A stretch of DNA of 64,000 nt from Acidimicrobiales bacterium (GTDB taxonomy: Bacteria > Actinomycetota > Acidimicrobiia > Acidimicrobiales > Aldehydirespiratoraceae), in NCBI GenBank assembly GCA_040219515.1, contig JAVJSI010000005.1, positions 209,243-273,242 on the forward strand, given 5' to 3'. The first letter of the stretch is position 1. Every line of letters begins with the position of its first letter. The position numbers and the translations under genes are program-made. The notes beneath the pieces are model-generated. The model ran no database searches and was not told the origin of the DNA. It saw only the letters and a list, made by a program, of their open reading frames with translations. Of this stretch, positions 32,547 through 40,434 are shown in pieces.

Positions 32547-33290
32547 TCAGCTCGCCGGATCGAGCAGCCGGAACGCCTCTGCCAGGCCCACACCGGCGCG
32601 CCGCCCGTGCACGGATGCTGCGGCCCGGGTGCGGGCGCGGAAATCGCCAGCCTGCGTGCCGTCGTCGTTGGCGTCGATGACCATCGTGGTCTCGAACTGA
32701 CTCTCGTGGGCCAGCAGCGCCTGGACCTTGGCTTCGAGGTGACCATCGGCGATGGTCTCGACGAGATTCGGTTCCTCGGATTCGAACAGCAGCAGGTGCG
32801 CCGGTCGGTGGTGGGCGATGCCGTGCTCGCGGTGATAGTGCGGGTCGCGGGCGGCGACCACGGCATCGACGGTGAGGAAGCCGGCGGCCCGGTGATCGGG
32901 GTGCATCCGCCAACGTCGCCAGGGGTCGTGGCCGAGCACGACCTCGGGCGTCAGCTCGCGGACGATTCGGGCGACCGCGCTGCGCAGATCGACGCCACGA
33001 TCGACCGCGGGGCCGAGCTCGCCGTCCTCCACGCCGAGGAAGCGCACCTCGCCGGTGAGCCCGAGCCGCTGGGCGGCTGCGCGTTGTTCGTGTTGACGGC
33101 GGATGATCAGAGCATCGGTGTCGGCCTCGACGTCCCAGGTGCCCTTGCGGCCGTCGGTGCACACGAGCAGGTGGCATCGAGCACCCGCTGCCGTCCACTT
33201 GGCGAGGGTGGCGCCGCACCCGAACTCGATGTCGTCGGGGTGGGCGGCGATGGCCAGCGCACTGGCCGGTGTGGGCAGATCGACTCTCAT
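32547..33290 (-). CDS. PIG-L family deacetylase
   Basis: A 247-residue zinc-dependent N-acetylglucosamine-type deacetylase. AHPDDIEFG near 15-23 carries the metal-binding His, Asp and Asp; HPDHRAAG near 127-134 supplies the third ligand. In actinobacteria such enzymes include MshB (mycothiol synthesis) and the Mca amidase. Length and the C-terminal LLAHESQFE resemble the general LmbE branch, so MshB/Mca is not assigned. Its ATG lies 1 base after the fbiD stop. Confidence 0.88.
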   Translation of the reverse strand: MRVDLPTPASALAIAAHPDDIEFGCGATLAKWTAAGARCHLLVCTDGRKGTWDVEADTDALIIRRQHEQRAAAQRLGLTGEVRFLGVEDGELGPAVDRGVDLRSAVARIVRELTPEVVLGHDPWRRWRMHPDHRAAGFLTVDAVVAARDPHYHREHGIAHHRPAHLLLFESEEPNLVETIADGHLEAKVQALLAHESQFETTMVIDANDDGTQAGDFRARTRAAASVHGRRAGVGLAEAFRLLDPAS

Positions 33291-33291
33291 C

Positions 33292-33864
33292 TCAGTCGCT
33301 CCAGTCGGCGGGAAGGTCGTCGGGATCGTCGATGTCCCAGGCCAGGGATTCGTCGTCGACGACGTGAAGCGGAAGTCCGAGGCGTTCGGCCTCGGCACAG
33401 TGCAGGGCGAACGATCCAGGACCGTAGGCGAACACGAAACCGGCCTCGGTGGGGACACACATCACGTTCGATCCGTCGCGAGCGCGATCGGGGGCGATGC
33501 ACACCCCGGGCTGGTCGACCACGGTGAGATCGCGGGCCGCGGGAAGGTCGGCGTGGGCGATGAGGGCGCGTGTGAACCCGACGCGGGCGGCATGGGCGAC
33601 CGCAGCGGTGACCGACGGGTTCAACCCTTTCTCGCCGACGGTCAGCACCCCGACCCGCAGTTCGTGGGCCCAGTCGACGACGCCGGTGTCGTCGGTCACG
33701 ATGCGCACGGGCAGCTCGCCGGCCGCCTCGGCCACCCGGGCGGCCATCCGCATGGTCAACGCCCGACGTTCCTCGGGTGACAGCACCCCGGCGAGGCGCG
33801 ACTTGCCGTCGTCGAACGACCTGATGGGGATCAGGACGACGGTGTCGGTCGTCGGTGCAGGCAT
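33292..33864 (-). CDS. fbiD: 2-phospho-L-lactate/phosphoenolpyruvate guanylyltransferase
   Basis: A 190-residue GTP transferase of the CofC/FbiD family, which makes the activated phospho-lactate or enolpyruvyl group for coenzyme F420. VLIPIRSFDDGKSRLAGVLSP near 10-30 is the GTP-binding N terminus, LIAHADLPAA near 101-110 the metal-binding loop, and ARDGSNVMCVP near 126-136 the substrate loop. Implies F420 synthesis in the organism; fbiA/B are not in view. ATG start; TAGAGT lies 8 bases upstream. Confidence 0.88.
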   Translation of the reverse strand: MPAPTTDTVVLIPIRSFDDGKSRLAGVLSPEERRALTMRMAARVAEAAGELPVRIVTDDTGVVDWAHELRVGVLTVGEKGLNPSVTAAVAHAARVGFTRALIAHADLPAARDLTVVDQPGVCIAPDRARDGSNVMCVPTEAGFVFAYGPGSFALHCAEAERLGLPLHVVDDESLAWDIDDPDDLPADWSD

Positions 33865-33920
33865 GCCGCTCGACTCTACGGCCCGGCGGCTGCGCCGACG
33901 TCAGGTCTAGGGTGACGGCC

Positions 33921-34922
33921 ATGGACATGAACGTTGCGGTGGTCGGGGCCGGATCCTGGGGTACGACGGTGGCGCACCTCTGCGCCCACAACGAGCCGAC
34001 GATGCTGCACAGCCGCCGCGACGACGTCGCCGCGGCGATCAACGAACACCACGAGAACCCCCGCTACCTCGAGGGATTCCGCCTCCATCCCGACCTACGG
34101 GCCTCGACCGATCTCGCCGAGGTCGTCCGCCGGGCCGACGTGCTGGTGATGGGCGTGCCCTCGGCCGGATTTCGCGAGACGGTGATCGAGCTGCGGCCGT
34201 ACCTCCGCCCGTGGGTGCCGGTCGTGTCCCTCTCGAAGGGGCTCGAGCTGTCCACCCGCAAGCGCATGACCGAGGTGGCCGCCGAGGAGCTGCCCGGGCA
34301 TCCGGTGGGGGTGCTCACCGGTCCGAACCTCGCCAAGGAGATCCTGGCCGGCAACGCGGCGGCGGCGGTGGTGGCATTCACCGATCTGGCGATCGCCCAG
34401 AAGCTGCAGGGCGTCTTCTCGTCCTCGCTGTTTCGCGTCTACACGAACACCGACGTCGTGGGCAGCGAGATCGCCGGTGCGCTCAAGAACGTGATCGCGC
34501 TGGCTGCAGGCATGGCCGACGGACTCGGTACCGGCGACAACACGCGGGCGGCGGTGATGACGCGTGGCCTTGCGGAGCTCACCCGCCTCGGGGTGGCGAT
34601 GGGCGGCGATCCGGCGACGTTCGCCGGGCTCGCGGGTATGGGCGATCTGCTCGCCACCTGCATGAGTCCGCAGAGTCGCAACCGCTATGTGGGCGAACAA
34701 CTTGGCCGTGGCCGTTCCCTCGATGAGATCATCGAGGAGATGAACCAGGTCGCCGAGGGTGTGAAGTCCGCCGGAATCGTGCTCGAACTCGCGGCCGAGT
34801 ACGGCGTCGAGATGCCGATTGCCACCGAGATGAAGGCGTGCGTCACCGAGGGCCGCAGTGCCACCGACGCCTATCGCGGGCTGGTTGCTCGTCAGGCCGC
34901 CCAAGAGACCGACCCCGACTGA
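33921..34922 (+). CDS. gpsA: NAD(P)+-dependent glycerol-3-phosphate dehydrogenase
   Basis: A 333-residue enzyme reducing dihydroxyacetone phosphate to sn-glycerol-3-phosphate for phospholipid synthesis. Nucleotide loop VVGAGSWGTT at 7-16, SLSKGLE and GPNLAKEI in the middle, and catalytic K189 in GALKNVIALAAGMADGLGTGDNTRA-type region. TAGGGT ends 7 bases before the ATG. Its TGA shares one base with the next ATG (TGATG), so the next gene is translationally coupled. Confidence 0.95.
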   Translation: MDMNVAVVGAGSWGTTVAHLCAHNEPTMLHSRRDDVAAAINEHHENPRYLEGFRLHPDLRASTDLAEVVRRADVLVMGVPSAGFRETVIELRPYLRPWVPVVSLSKGLELSTRKRMTEVAAEELPGHPVGVLTGPNLAKEILAGNAAAAVVAFTDLAIAQKLQGVFSSSLFRVYTNTDVVGSEIAGALKNVIALAAGMADGLGTGDNTRAAVMTRGLAELTRLGVAMGGDPATFAGLAGMGDLLATCMSPQSRNRYVGEQLGRGRSLDEIIEEMNQVAEGVKSAGIVLELAAEYGVEMPIATEMKACVTEGRSATDAYRGLVARQAAQETDPD

Positions 34923-36337
34923 TGAAGCGCTGGTTGCAGGACCGGCTCGGCCGGTCCGACGGGAGAGCCGTTCACGCGCTCGTCGGCGCGGTCATCGGAG
35001 ACCTCGAGGGCCCGACGGCCGTCGTCGACGACCACGGACGAGTCGGGTCCGTCGACGGTTCCTGGTGGGTCGAGTGGGGCGTCGGTTCCGGTGACCGTTG
35101 GCGGATCGCCCATGACGAGGTCGCAGTGCGACAGAGCCGAGTGGCCGACGCGCCGGTGTACGAAACGTGGATGCGGGTTCCTTCGGGCGACGTCGTCCTG
35201 CGGGTGGCTTCGGCCAACGACGGGCTCGGCCGGGTGATCCTGCTCGACTTCGAGAACAGTTCGGCCGACGCGGTGGCCATCGCGGTTGCCGGCCGCGTGG
35301 CCGGCCCGGCCACGCTGGTCGCCGATGCCGATGGTGTCTCGATCGACGGCATCGAGTGGATCAGGGCCGAGCGTCCGGCCGGTGGTGTGCTGACGACCCA
35401 GGGCGACCCGTGGCCGGCGATCGTCGCGGAGCCCGATGCGGCCAGAAGCGAGGTGATCGGACCGGACACGGCCGGGGCCGTGGTGTTGGCGTTGCCACAC
35501 CGCCAACGCGCGCAGGTGCAGGTGCTCGTCGACGGCGACTTCCCGACCCGGGCCGTCACCCCCGACGAGATCGCGTCGGGGTGGCGGACCCTCACCGCCA
35601 ATGCGCTCGCCATCACCGTGCCCGACGCCGATCTCGGCGAGGCGTGGGACCGCATCCTGCCCGACCTGGTGGTGCAGGCCGGTTCGGCCGACCCCCGAGC
35701 CGCCGCCGAGGTCGCCGTCGCGCTCGACGTCGCCGGTCTCCACGACGAGGCCGACCGAGCCCGCGCCACGGTGGTCGATGCGGCCGAACAGGGAGCGATG
35801 AAGGGAACCGACGCCGTTGCCGCGCTGCGGGCGTTGGCCTCCCGAGATCTGCTGGCCGGCAAGGAGTCCGGCCTCGCCACCCTCGCCGGTCCGCTGGCCG
35901 CACTCGCCGCCGACTCGATCGACCCGGCCACCCTCGACCTGGTCGCACGGGCCCTCGACGGCGTGGCCCCCGACGCGGCGGACGATGCCCGTGCGGCGGT
36001 CTCGCGAGCTGCGGGCTCGTACACGACCGTCAACCCCGCCGCGAGCGCGGCGGGGAAGGTCCTCGGCATGGTCGTCGACGCGGGTCAGGCCTCGACGGTC
36101 GACGTGCTGCCGATGGTTCCGGAGTCCTGGATGGGGCAATCGATCGACGTGCGGTCGTGCGGGACGGCCAACGGACGTGTGTCGTTCAGTGTGCGCTGGC
36201 ACGGCGCCCGCCCGGCCCTGTTGTGGGAACGCCTGGGTGGCAGCGATGCCGTGGAGCTGCGATGTTCCGGCCTCGACCCGACCTGGTCGACGCTGGAGCG
36301 TTCGGGCGAGGCGCTGTTGGCCGAACCGCCGACGTAG
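34922..36337 (+). CDS. Conserved-looking protein of unknown function coupled to gpsA
   Basis: A 471-residue soluble protein without signal peptide. The first 180 residues look beta-rich (GSWWVEWGVGSGDRWRI, YETWMRVPSGDVVLRVASANDG), resembling a carbohydrate-binding sandwich; the middle is an alpha-helical Ala-rich repeat-like region; the last 70 residues return to strands (VLPMVPESWMGQSIDVRSCGTANGRVSF and RWHGARPALLWER). The overall plan recalls glycoside-hydrolase-like (alpha/alpha)6 proteins with flanking sandwiches, but no catalytic motif is recognised. The TGATG junction with gpsA implies a linked role. Confidence 0.65.
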   Translation: MKRWLQDRLGRSDGRAVHALVGAVIGDLEGPTAVVDDHGRVGSVDGSWWVEWGVGSGDRWRIAHDEVAVRQSRVADAPVYETWMRVPSGDVVLRVASANDGLGRVILLDFENSSADAVAIAVAGRVAGPATLVADADGVSIDGIEWIRAERPAGGVLTTQGDPWPAIVAEPDAARSEVIGPDTAGAVVLALPHRQRAQVQVLVDGDFPTRAVTPDEIASGWRTLTANALAITVPDADLGEAWDRILPDLVVQAGSADPRAAAEVAVALDVAGLHDEADRARATVVDAAEQGAMKGTDAVAALRALASRDLLAGKESGLATLAGPLAALAADSIDPATLDLVARALDGVAPDAADDARAAVSRAAGSYTTVNPAASAAGKVLGMVVDAGQASTVDVLPMVPESWMGQSIDVRSCGTANGRVSFSVRWHGARPALLWERLGGSDAVELRCSGLDPTWSTLERSGEALLAEPPT

Positions 36338-36347
36338 CGCGTTCGCG

Positions 36348-36671
36348 TCAGCGGTCGGTCCAGGCCATGACGAGGGCCATCAGCGCGACCACCCGACCGG
36401 CCTTGTCGCCGCCGATCGCCTGACGGCCGCCCAGCGCGCCGATCGAGCCCGACGAGCCGATCGACAGGATCGAACCGCTGGAGCCCACCGACAGGATCGA
36501 GCCGGCCGAGCCGATCGACAGCACCGAACCGACCGACCCGAGAGACCCCGCGGAGAACGCCGACATCGCCGACCACGCCGAGGCCACAGATCCGGCGCTA
36601 CGGAACGAGAACACCGAGGCAGAGGACTTCTTCGAGCGGTGGCTGACGATCATGGCGGCACCGTAGTCCAT
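36348..36671 (-). CDS. Small protein with tandem Gly/Ser/Ile nonapeptide repeats
   Basis: A 107-residue protein. After a basic start (MIVSHRSKKSSAS) come Ser/Ala-rich residues and then four consecutive nine-residue units of the form G-S-x-G-S-I/V-L-S-I/V, ending in GSSGSIGAL. The regular hydrophobic spacing suggests a narrow beta-solenoid, perhaps self-associating. The opposite strand is also open here as a result of the repeat; this strand is preferred because related actinobacterial proteins with a SIGSxGSIL pattern exist (from memory). ATG at 36671, divergent from rnhB 26 bases away. No signal peptide. Confidence 0.6.
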   Translation of the reverse strand: MDYGAAMIVSHRSKKSSASVFSFRSAGSVASAWSAMSAFSAGSLGSVGSVLSIGSAGSILSVGSSGSILSIGSSGSIGALGGRQAIGGDKAGRVVALMALVMAWTDR

Positions 36672-36697
36672 CGGCCCGATCGGCTACCGTCCGACCG

Positions 36698-37399
36698 ATG
36701 GTCTCCACCGCGCCACAGCTGCGCAAGTCGATCAGGGGCAAGGCGCCAGGGGTACGACTCGAGCGCGAGCTCTGGGCCGACGGCTGCGAGTTCGTCGCCG
36801 GGATCGACGAGGTGGGCCGCGGTTCGTGGGCCGGGCCGCTGACCCTCGCCGCAGTGGTGGTGCCTCGTGAGAAGAAGCTCTACAAGGTGCGCGACTCGAA
36901 GATGCTCACCGAGAACGAACGCGAGCTGATGCACGACCGCATCGTCGACTGGGCCGATCATGTCGCAGTCGCCCACGCCACCCAGCAGGAGTGCGACGAA
37001 CTCGGCATGTCGGCCGCCCAGAAGCTCGCCGCGCAGCGAGCGCTGGGCTCGATCGGCGCGCCGATCGGTCATGTGCTGGTCGATGGCAACTGGGATTTCG
37101 TGGAGACCCATCCGACCACCACGATCGTGAAGGGCGATGCCATCAGCATCTCGATCGCGGCGGCCTCGATCGTTGCGAAGGTGACGCGCGACCGGATGAT
37201 GCGCGAATGGCACGACGACCACCCGGCCTACGGGTTCGCCGACAACAAGGGCTACCCGTGTCCGCGACACAAGGCGGCGCTGGCGGCCTACGGGCCGAGC
37301 GCCATCCACCGTCGTCGGTGGGCGTTCATGGACGACCTCCGGTGGACGGCACTGCCGCGGATCGTCGACGACGAGGAAGCCCAGCTCGGCCTGTTCTGA
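36698..37399 (+). CDS. rnhB: Ribonuclease HII
   Basis: A 233-residue endonuclease removing ribonucleotides and RNA from RNA-DNA hybrids. GIDEVGRGSWAGP holds the first two metal ligands D37 and E38; LVDGNWD carries another Asp, and the AASIVAKVTRDRMM helix near 155-168 is a strong family mark, with the final DNKGYPCPRHKAAL loop. TACCGT lies 7 bases before the ATG. Confidence 0.95.
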   Translation: MVSTAPQLRKSIRGKAPGVRLERELWADGCEFVAGIDEVGRGSWAGPLTLAAVVVPREKKLYKVRDSKMLTENERELMHDRIVDWADHVAVAHATQQECDELGMSAAQKLAAQRALGSIGAPIGHVLVDGNWDFVETHPTTTIVKGDAISISIAAASIVAKVTRDRMMREWHDDHPAYGFADNKGYPCPRHKAALAAYGPSAIHRRRWAFMDDLRWTALPRIVDDEEAQLGLF

Positions 37400-37422
37400 C
37401 ACGCGGTCGTAGCCTCGCCGTC

Positions 37423-37785
37423 ATGCGCATTCGGATCCCGATTCTCGGCTTTCTGGTGTGGACCGTTTTCGTCTGGGTCGGCCGTATCCGCAACATCGTG
37501 TCCGATGACGATCTCTCCGGCGGAGCGATGGCGTGGCGACTCGGCGCCGCAGTCCTGTTCGTCATGCTGGCTCTGGCCGTATTCGTCGTCGGCCGTCAGG
37601 GGGAGCGGATCTCGGTGGCCCTCCTGGGCGTGCTCGTGGTGTGGACGATCGGCTGGTGGTCGATCCGCGGCGTCGGCATCCTGCTCGACGGCAATCACGA
37701 GATCGGATTCAAGGTCGTGCACACGGTGCTCATGATTGTGTCGATCGGCCTGGCGATGTGGGCCTGGGCGCGCCGCGACGGGTAA
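37423..37785 (+). CDS. Small integral membrane protein
   Basis: A 120-residue protein with four hydrophobic segments (PILGFLVWTVFVWVG, AVLFVMLALAVFVVG, ISVALLGVLVVWTIGWW, VVHTVLMIVSIGLAMWAWA). No family recognised. ATG with TAGCCT 7 bases upstream, so it probably has its own leaderless promoter despite following rnhB by 23 bases. Confidence 0.7.
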   Translation: MRIRIPILGFLVWTVFVWVGRIRNIVSDDDLSGGAMAWRLGAAVLFVMLALAVFVVGRQGERISVALLGVLVVWTIGWWSIRGVGILLDGNHEIGFKVVHTVLMIVSIGLAMWAWARRDG

Positions 37786-37798
37786 CGTGCTCCTCGTT

Positions 37799-38128
37799 AT
37801 GGGTCAGCCGGTCACGTTCCTCTCCACAACCTCCCCGAAGCCGGGCATCCTGCGCTTCGAACTCAACCGCAGCCTCACCGGCATGGGTCACGAGCGCTAC
37901 AAGGACGGTGACGAGATCCTCGGGGACCGTCCGCCCGACGTGCTCGCCCGTCGCATCTTCGAGAGCGGCGACGTGGCCGCGGTCCACATCTACGGTTCGA
38001 TGGTGACCGTCACCCTCGCGTCGACCGAGAGCGGCGACCTCGAGACCATCCTGAGCGGGCTCTACACCTACTACGTCCCCGGCGTCGAGATCCCCAGCGA
38101 TGAAGAACTCATCGCCATGGTCGAGTAA
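37799..38128 (+). CDS. NifU N-terminal (Nfu-N) domain protein
   Basis: A 109-residue single-domain protein. TSPKPGILRFELNRSL near 11-26 corresponds to the SPNPNALKF start of the Nfu N domain; PPDVLARRIFESGDVAAVHIYGSMVTVTL near 45-73 to SPLAxxLFxxxGVxxVFxxxxFITVTK. The C-terminal CxxC NifU domain that carries an Fe-S cluster is absent. It may assist Fe-S transfer, but this is inference. Confidence 0.72.
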   Translation: MGQPVTFLSTTSPKPGILRFELNRSLTGMGHERYKDGDEILGDRPPDVLARRIFESGDVAAVHIYGSMVTVTLASTESGDLETILSGLYTYYVPGVEIPSDEELIAMVE

Positions 38129-38140
38129 GCGGCCTGGAAA

Positions 38141-38158
38141 ACGTCCCCGCGGGGACGT
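38141..38158. terminator. Perfect 18-base palindrome after the NifU-N gene
   Basis: ACGTCCCCGCGGGGACGT is fully self-complementary and begins 12 bases after the NifU-N stop. It could be a terminator stem (no T tract) or a binding site for the adjacent MarR-type protein. A close relative of its core forms the terminator at 38621-38637. Confidence 0.45.
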
Positions 38159-38221
38159 CTGGACTTTGGTTTCAGCGGCGCAGCGCACGGCGCAAGGACC
38201 GACAGCTCCGACCTGTCGTTC

Positions 38222-38650
38222 GTGCAGTTCGAGATCCTCGGCAGGTTGATGCGGGCTCCGCAGAACCGTCTCCGCATGACCGACCTGGCCGACGGCATCG
38301 TGCTGAGTCGGAGCGGACTGACCTACCAGGTCGGAAAGCTCGAGAGCTCGGGGCGCGTCACCCGCTCGGCGTCGCAAAGTGATGATCGCAGCACGGTGGT
38401 CGATCTCACCACGGCCGGCGAGCAGTTGTTTCTCCGGCTACTGCCAGGCCATGTCGAGATCGTCCGCACCCTCTTGTTCGATGCGATTCCCGAGCCGGAC
38501 ATCGAAGCCCTCGGCCGAGGGGTGGGCCAGGTACGTGACCACACCCGCGACCGTCCTCCTCGATCCGCCATCGCCGAACGCGACAGCGGTCCGCCGAGAG
38601 CCGTCATCACCTCGAGGTCGGCGTCCCCGCGGGACGCTTTCTGCTTTTGA
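38222..38650 (+). pseudogene. MarR-family regulator, apparently truncated at both ends
   Basis: The frame encodes the MarR winged helix: FEILGRLMRAPQNRLRMTDLADGIVLSRSGLTYQVGKLESSGRV, the wing with SDDRSTVVDLTTAG, and LLPGHVEIVRTLLFDAI. The usual 30-40 residues of the first dimerisation helix are missing: only a GTG precedes the HTH, and the open frame upstream has no start and no MarR similarity. At the 3' end the frame runs through the terminator hairpin and stops in its T tract, an unlikely natural ending. A decayed gene is the best reading; a short active form with the GTG start cannot be excluded. Confidence 0.55.
38621..38648 (+). terminator. Intrinsic terminator of the MarR-like gene
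   Basis: GCGTCCC at 38621-38627, loop CGC, GGGACGC at 38631-38637, then TTTCTGCTTTT. The coding frame of the MarR-like gene overlaps it. Confidence 0.75.
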
Positions 38651-38674
38651 TGGTTCGTCGGTCCTCGTGCCCGA

Positions 38675-39091
38675 TCACCGGGCCCGCATGCGGTTGTTGC
38701 GGGCGTTGTGTTCGATCTCGGCGAGACCGAGGTGTTCGAGGACGGGCGGCACGTAGTTGCCGAAGCGGCCGCGGTACCCCTTGCGAAGTCCGTACCAGCC
38801 CTTCACCGGATTGTCGGCGGCACGGGCCCACGCCTCGACGGTGTCGGGCTTCGCTTCCTTCTGCTCGTCGGCGTTGCCGAGCAACATCCAGTCGCCGTGG
38901 TCGACGAGCATCGCGTGGAGGTCGTCGATGCATCGGAGCTGGTAGCTCAGCGTGGTGGACCCGACGCGAATCATCAGCGCCGGTGGATCGGCGGTTTCGT
39001 CTCGCCAAGCGTCGAACTCGGACTTGCCGGGCGGCGTGGTGAGGATCCAAGGATCCTCGGGAGTTCCGTTTCCCTCGATGTGCTCAGTCAT
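38675..39091 (-). CDS. Conserved actinobacterial protein of unknown function (DUF6855-like)
   Basis: A 138-residue soluble protein. EDPWILTTPPGKSEFDAWRDE at the start, VGSTTLSYQLRCIDDLHAMLVDHGDWMLLG in the middle and VKGWYGLRKGYRGRFGNYVPPVLEHLGLAE near the end are highly distinctive and resemble a conserved family often sitting beside WYL-type regulators; the DUF number is from memory. ATG at 39091 after GGGAG. It is divergent from the WYL regulator, with a palindromic operator between them, so it is probably that regulator's target. Confidence 0.72.
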   Translation of the reverse strand: MTEHIEGNGTPEDPWILTTPPGKSEFDAWRDETADPPALMIRVGSTTLSYQLRCIDDLHAMLVDHGDWMLLGNADEQKEAKPDTVEAWARAADNPVKGWYGLRKGYRGRFGNYVPPVLEHLGLAEIEHNARNNRMRAR

Positions 39092-39158
39092 CTGCTTCGC
39101 TCCCTCGTCGTGGGCGACGGTCACTCATCGACCGCCGTGACTGCAGCATGACCGTGGC

Positions 39159-39181
39159 TTCATGACACCATATGTCATGAA
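39159..39181. promoter_or_regulatory. Perfect palindromic operator between divergent genes
   Basis: TTCATGACA (39159-39167) and its exact complement TGTCATGAA (39173-39181) around CCATA. It lies 68 and 49 bases from the divergent start codons of the DUF6855-like gene and the WYL-type regulator. AT-rich in a GC-rich background. Likely bound by that regulator. Confidence 0.7.
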
Positions 39182-39229
39182 TTCGCGGCGAGATCGAGAA
39201 ACCCCGCAGGCGGAGTCGGGAGAGCGATC

Positions 39230-39748
39230 ATGCGCGCCGGACGCCTCCTGAACCTGTTGCTGCTGTTGCAGAACGGGAAGCGGTACACGGCGGCCGAGCT
39301 GGCCGACCGGCTGGGGGTCGCCGAGCGGACGGTGCTGCGCGATGTCGAGGCCCTGTCGCAGGCGGGCGTGCCGGTCTACGGCACCCGAGGCCCCGGTGGA
39401 GGCTTCGAGCTGCTGGAAACGTTCGAGCAGACCGTGCCGCCCCTGCCGCCGGGATTGACACCGGGAACCGGGCGCATTCGCCGGGTGCGGGTTCGGATCG
39501 CCCCGCCGGCGCTGCAGCTCGCGCTGATGGCCGGCCGCCCCGAAGGATGGCGTCGCCGCCCCGCCACGAAGGCGCCCGCCGATCGCCCCGATTGGATCGA
39601 AGGCTCGTTCCGCTTCGATTCCCACGAGGCCGCCGTCAGGGAGCTCGTCGCGCTCGGCCCCGACGTCGAAGTGCTGCTCCCGAACGAACTCCGGGAGTCG
39701 ATGGCCACCATCGGCCGTCGCATCGCCGACCTCCATCGGCGTCGCTGA
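39230..39748 (+). CDS. Short YafY/WYL-type HTH transcriptional regulator
   Basis: A 172-residue protein. Residues 1-60 form an HTH_11 winged helix: MRAGRLLNLLLLLQNG, AAELADRLGVAERTVLRDVEALS and the GPGGGFELL wing. The remaining part has the RRVRVRIAPPALQLALMAGRPEGW and FRFDSHEAAVRELVALGPDVEVLLPNELR segments of short relatives of WYL proteins; the classic W-Y-L core is absent. GGGAGAG serves as ribosome site. Ligand unknown. Probably controls itself and the divergent gene through the palindrome at 39159-39181. Confidence 0.82.
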   Translation: MRAGRLLNLLLLLQNGKRYTAAELADRLGVAERTVLRDVEALSQAGVPVYGTRGPGGGFELLETFEQTVPPLPPGLTPGTGRIRRVRVRIAPPALQLALMAGRPEGWRRRPATKAPADRPDWIEGSFRFDSHEAAVRELVALGPDVEVLLPNELRESMATIGRRIADLHRRR

Positions 39749-39783
39749 ACCGTGTGGCGAGCGCACGGGGTTAGCGTCGTGTG

Positions 39784-40407
39784 GTGCTCGAGAGGACCCG
39801 TCAGCTCTGGGAGAAACAGCGGCAGAGTGTCGGCGACCGGCAGGGCCTGTTCGGTGTCGTCGCTGATGCCATCGACGCGTCGACCGTTCTCTATGCGGGT
39901 TCCTACGTCGACCTCACGCCATCACTTCTCTGGCCGTCGGTCACCTCTGTCGATACCGATCGTCGGGCCGCCCGATTCTTCGCCGACACCGAGGGAATCA
40001 CGGAGCTCCTCGACGAGATGCGCCCCGGCGCCGGTCGACACAGCGTGCGCTTCATCCACGACGATTACTCCAACGACCTGGACCTCGGCGAGAACTCCGT
40101 CGACCTTCTGATCTCGCTCTACGCCGGCTTCGTCTCCGAACACTGCACCCGCTATCTGCGGCCCGGTGGATTCCTGCTCGTGAACCCCAGTCACGGTGAC
40201 GCGGCAATGGCCTCGATCGATGACCGGTACCAGATCCACGGCGCGGTTCTCGAGAATCGAGGTGACTTCACGCTGCAGACCCGTGATCTCGACGAACACC
40301 TCGTCCCGAGGAAGGACGTCGAGATCACCGTCGAGTCGCTCCACGGACTCGGTCGGGGGGTCCCGTACACGACACCCGCATTCGCCTACCTCTTCCGCCG
40401 GGTCTGA
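39784..40407 (+). CDS. Methyltransferase-like protein
   Basis: About 207 residues. The pattern ASTVLYAGSYVDLTPSL near 27-43 resembles a divergent SAM motif I, SVDTDRRAARFF the following acidic loop, and NSVDLLISLYAGFVSEHCTRYLRPGGFLLVNPSHGD (in part) the motif IV-V region with a GG turn. No substrate. TAGCGT (39772-39777) ends 6 bases before the GTG at 39784; an adjacent GTG at 39781 is the alternative start. Confidence 0.68.
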   Translation: MLERTRQLWEKQRQSVGDRQGLFGVVADAIDASTVLYAGSYVDLTPSLLWPSVTSVDTDRRAARFFADTEGITELLDEMRPGAGRHSVRFIHDDYSNDLDLGENSVDLLISLYAGFVSEHCTRYLRPGGFLLVNPSHGDAAMASIDDRYQIHGAVLENRGDFTLQTRDLDEHLVPRKDVEITVESLHGLGRGVPYTTPAFAYLFRRV

Positions 40408-40434
40408 GCTCGGCGTTGGTGGGCACGAGCGGCG

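Noticed and set aside
37799-38128. Calling the NifU-N protein a complete Nfu scaffold
   Set aside because: The C-terminal CxxC domain that binds the Fe-S cluster is missing from the 109-residue chain.
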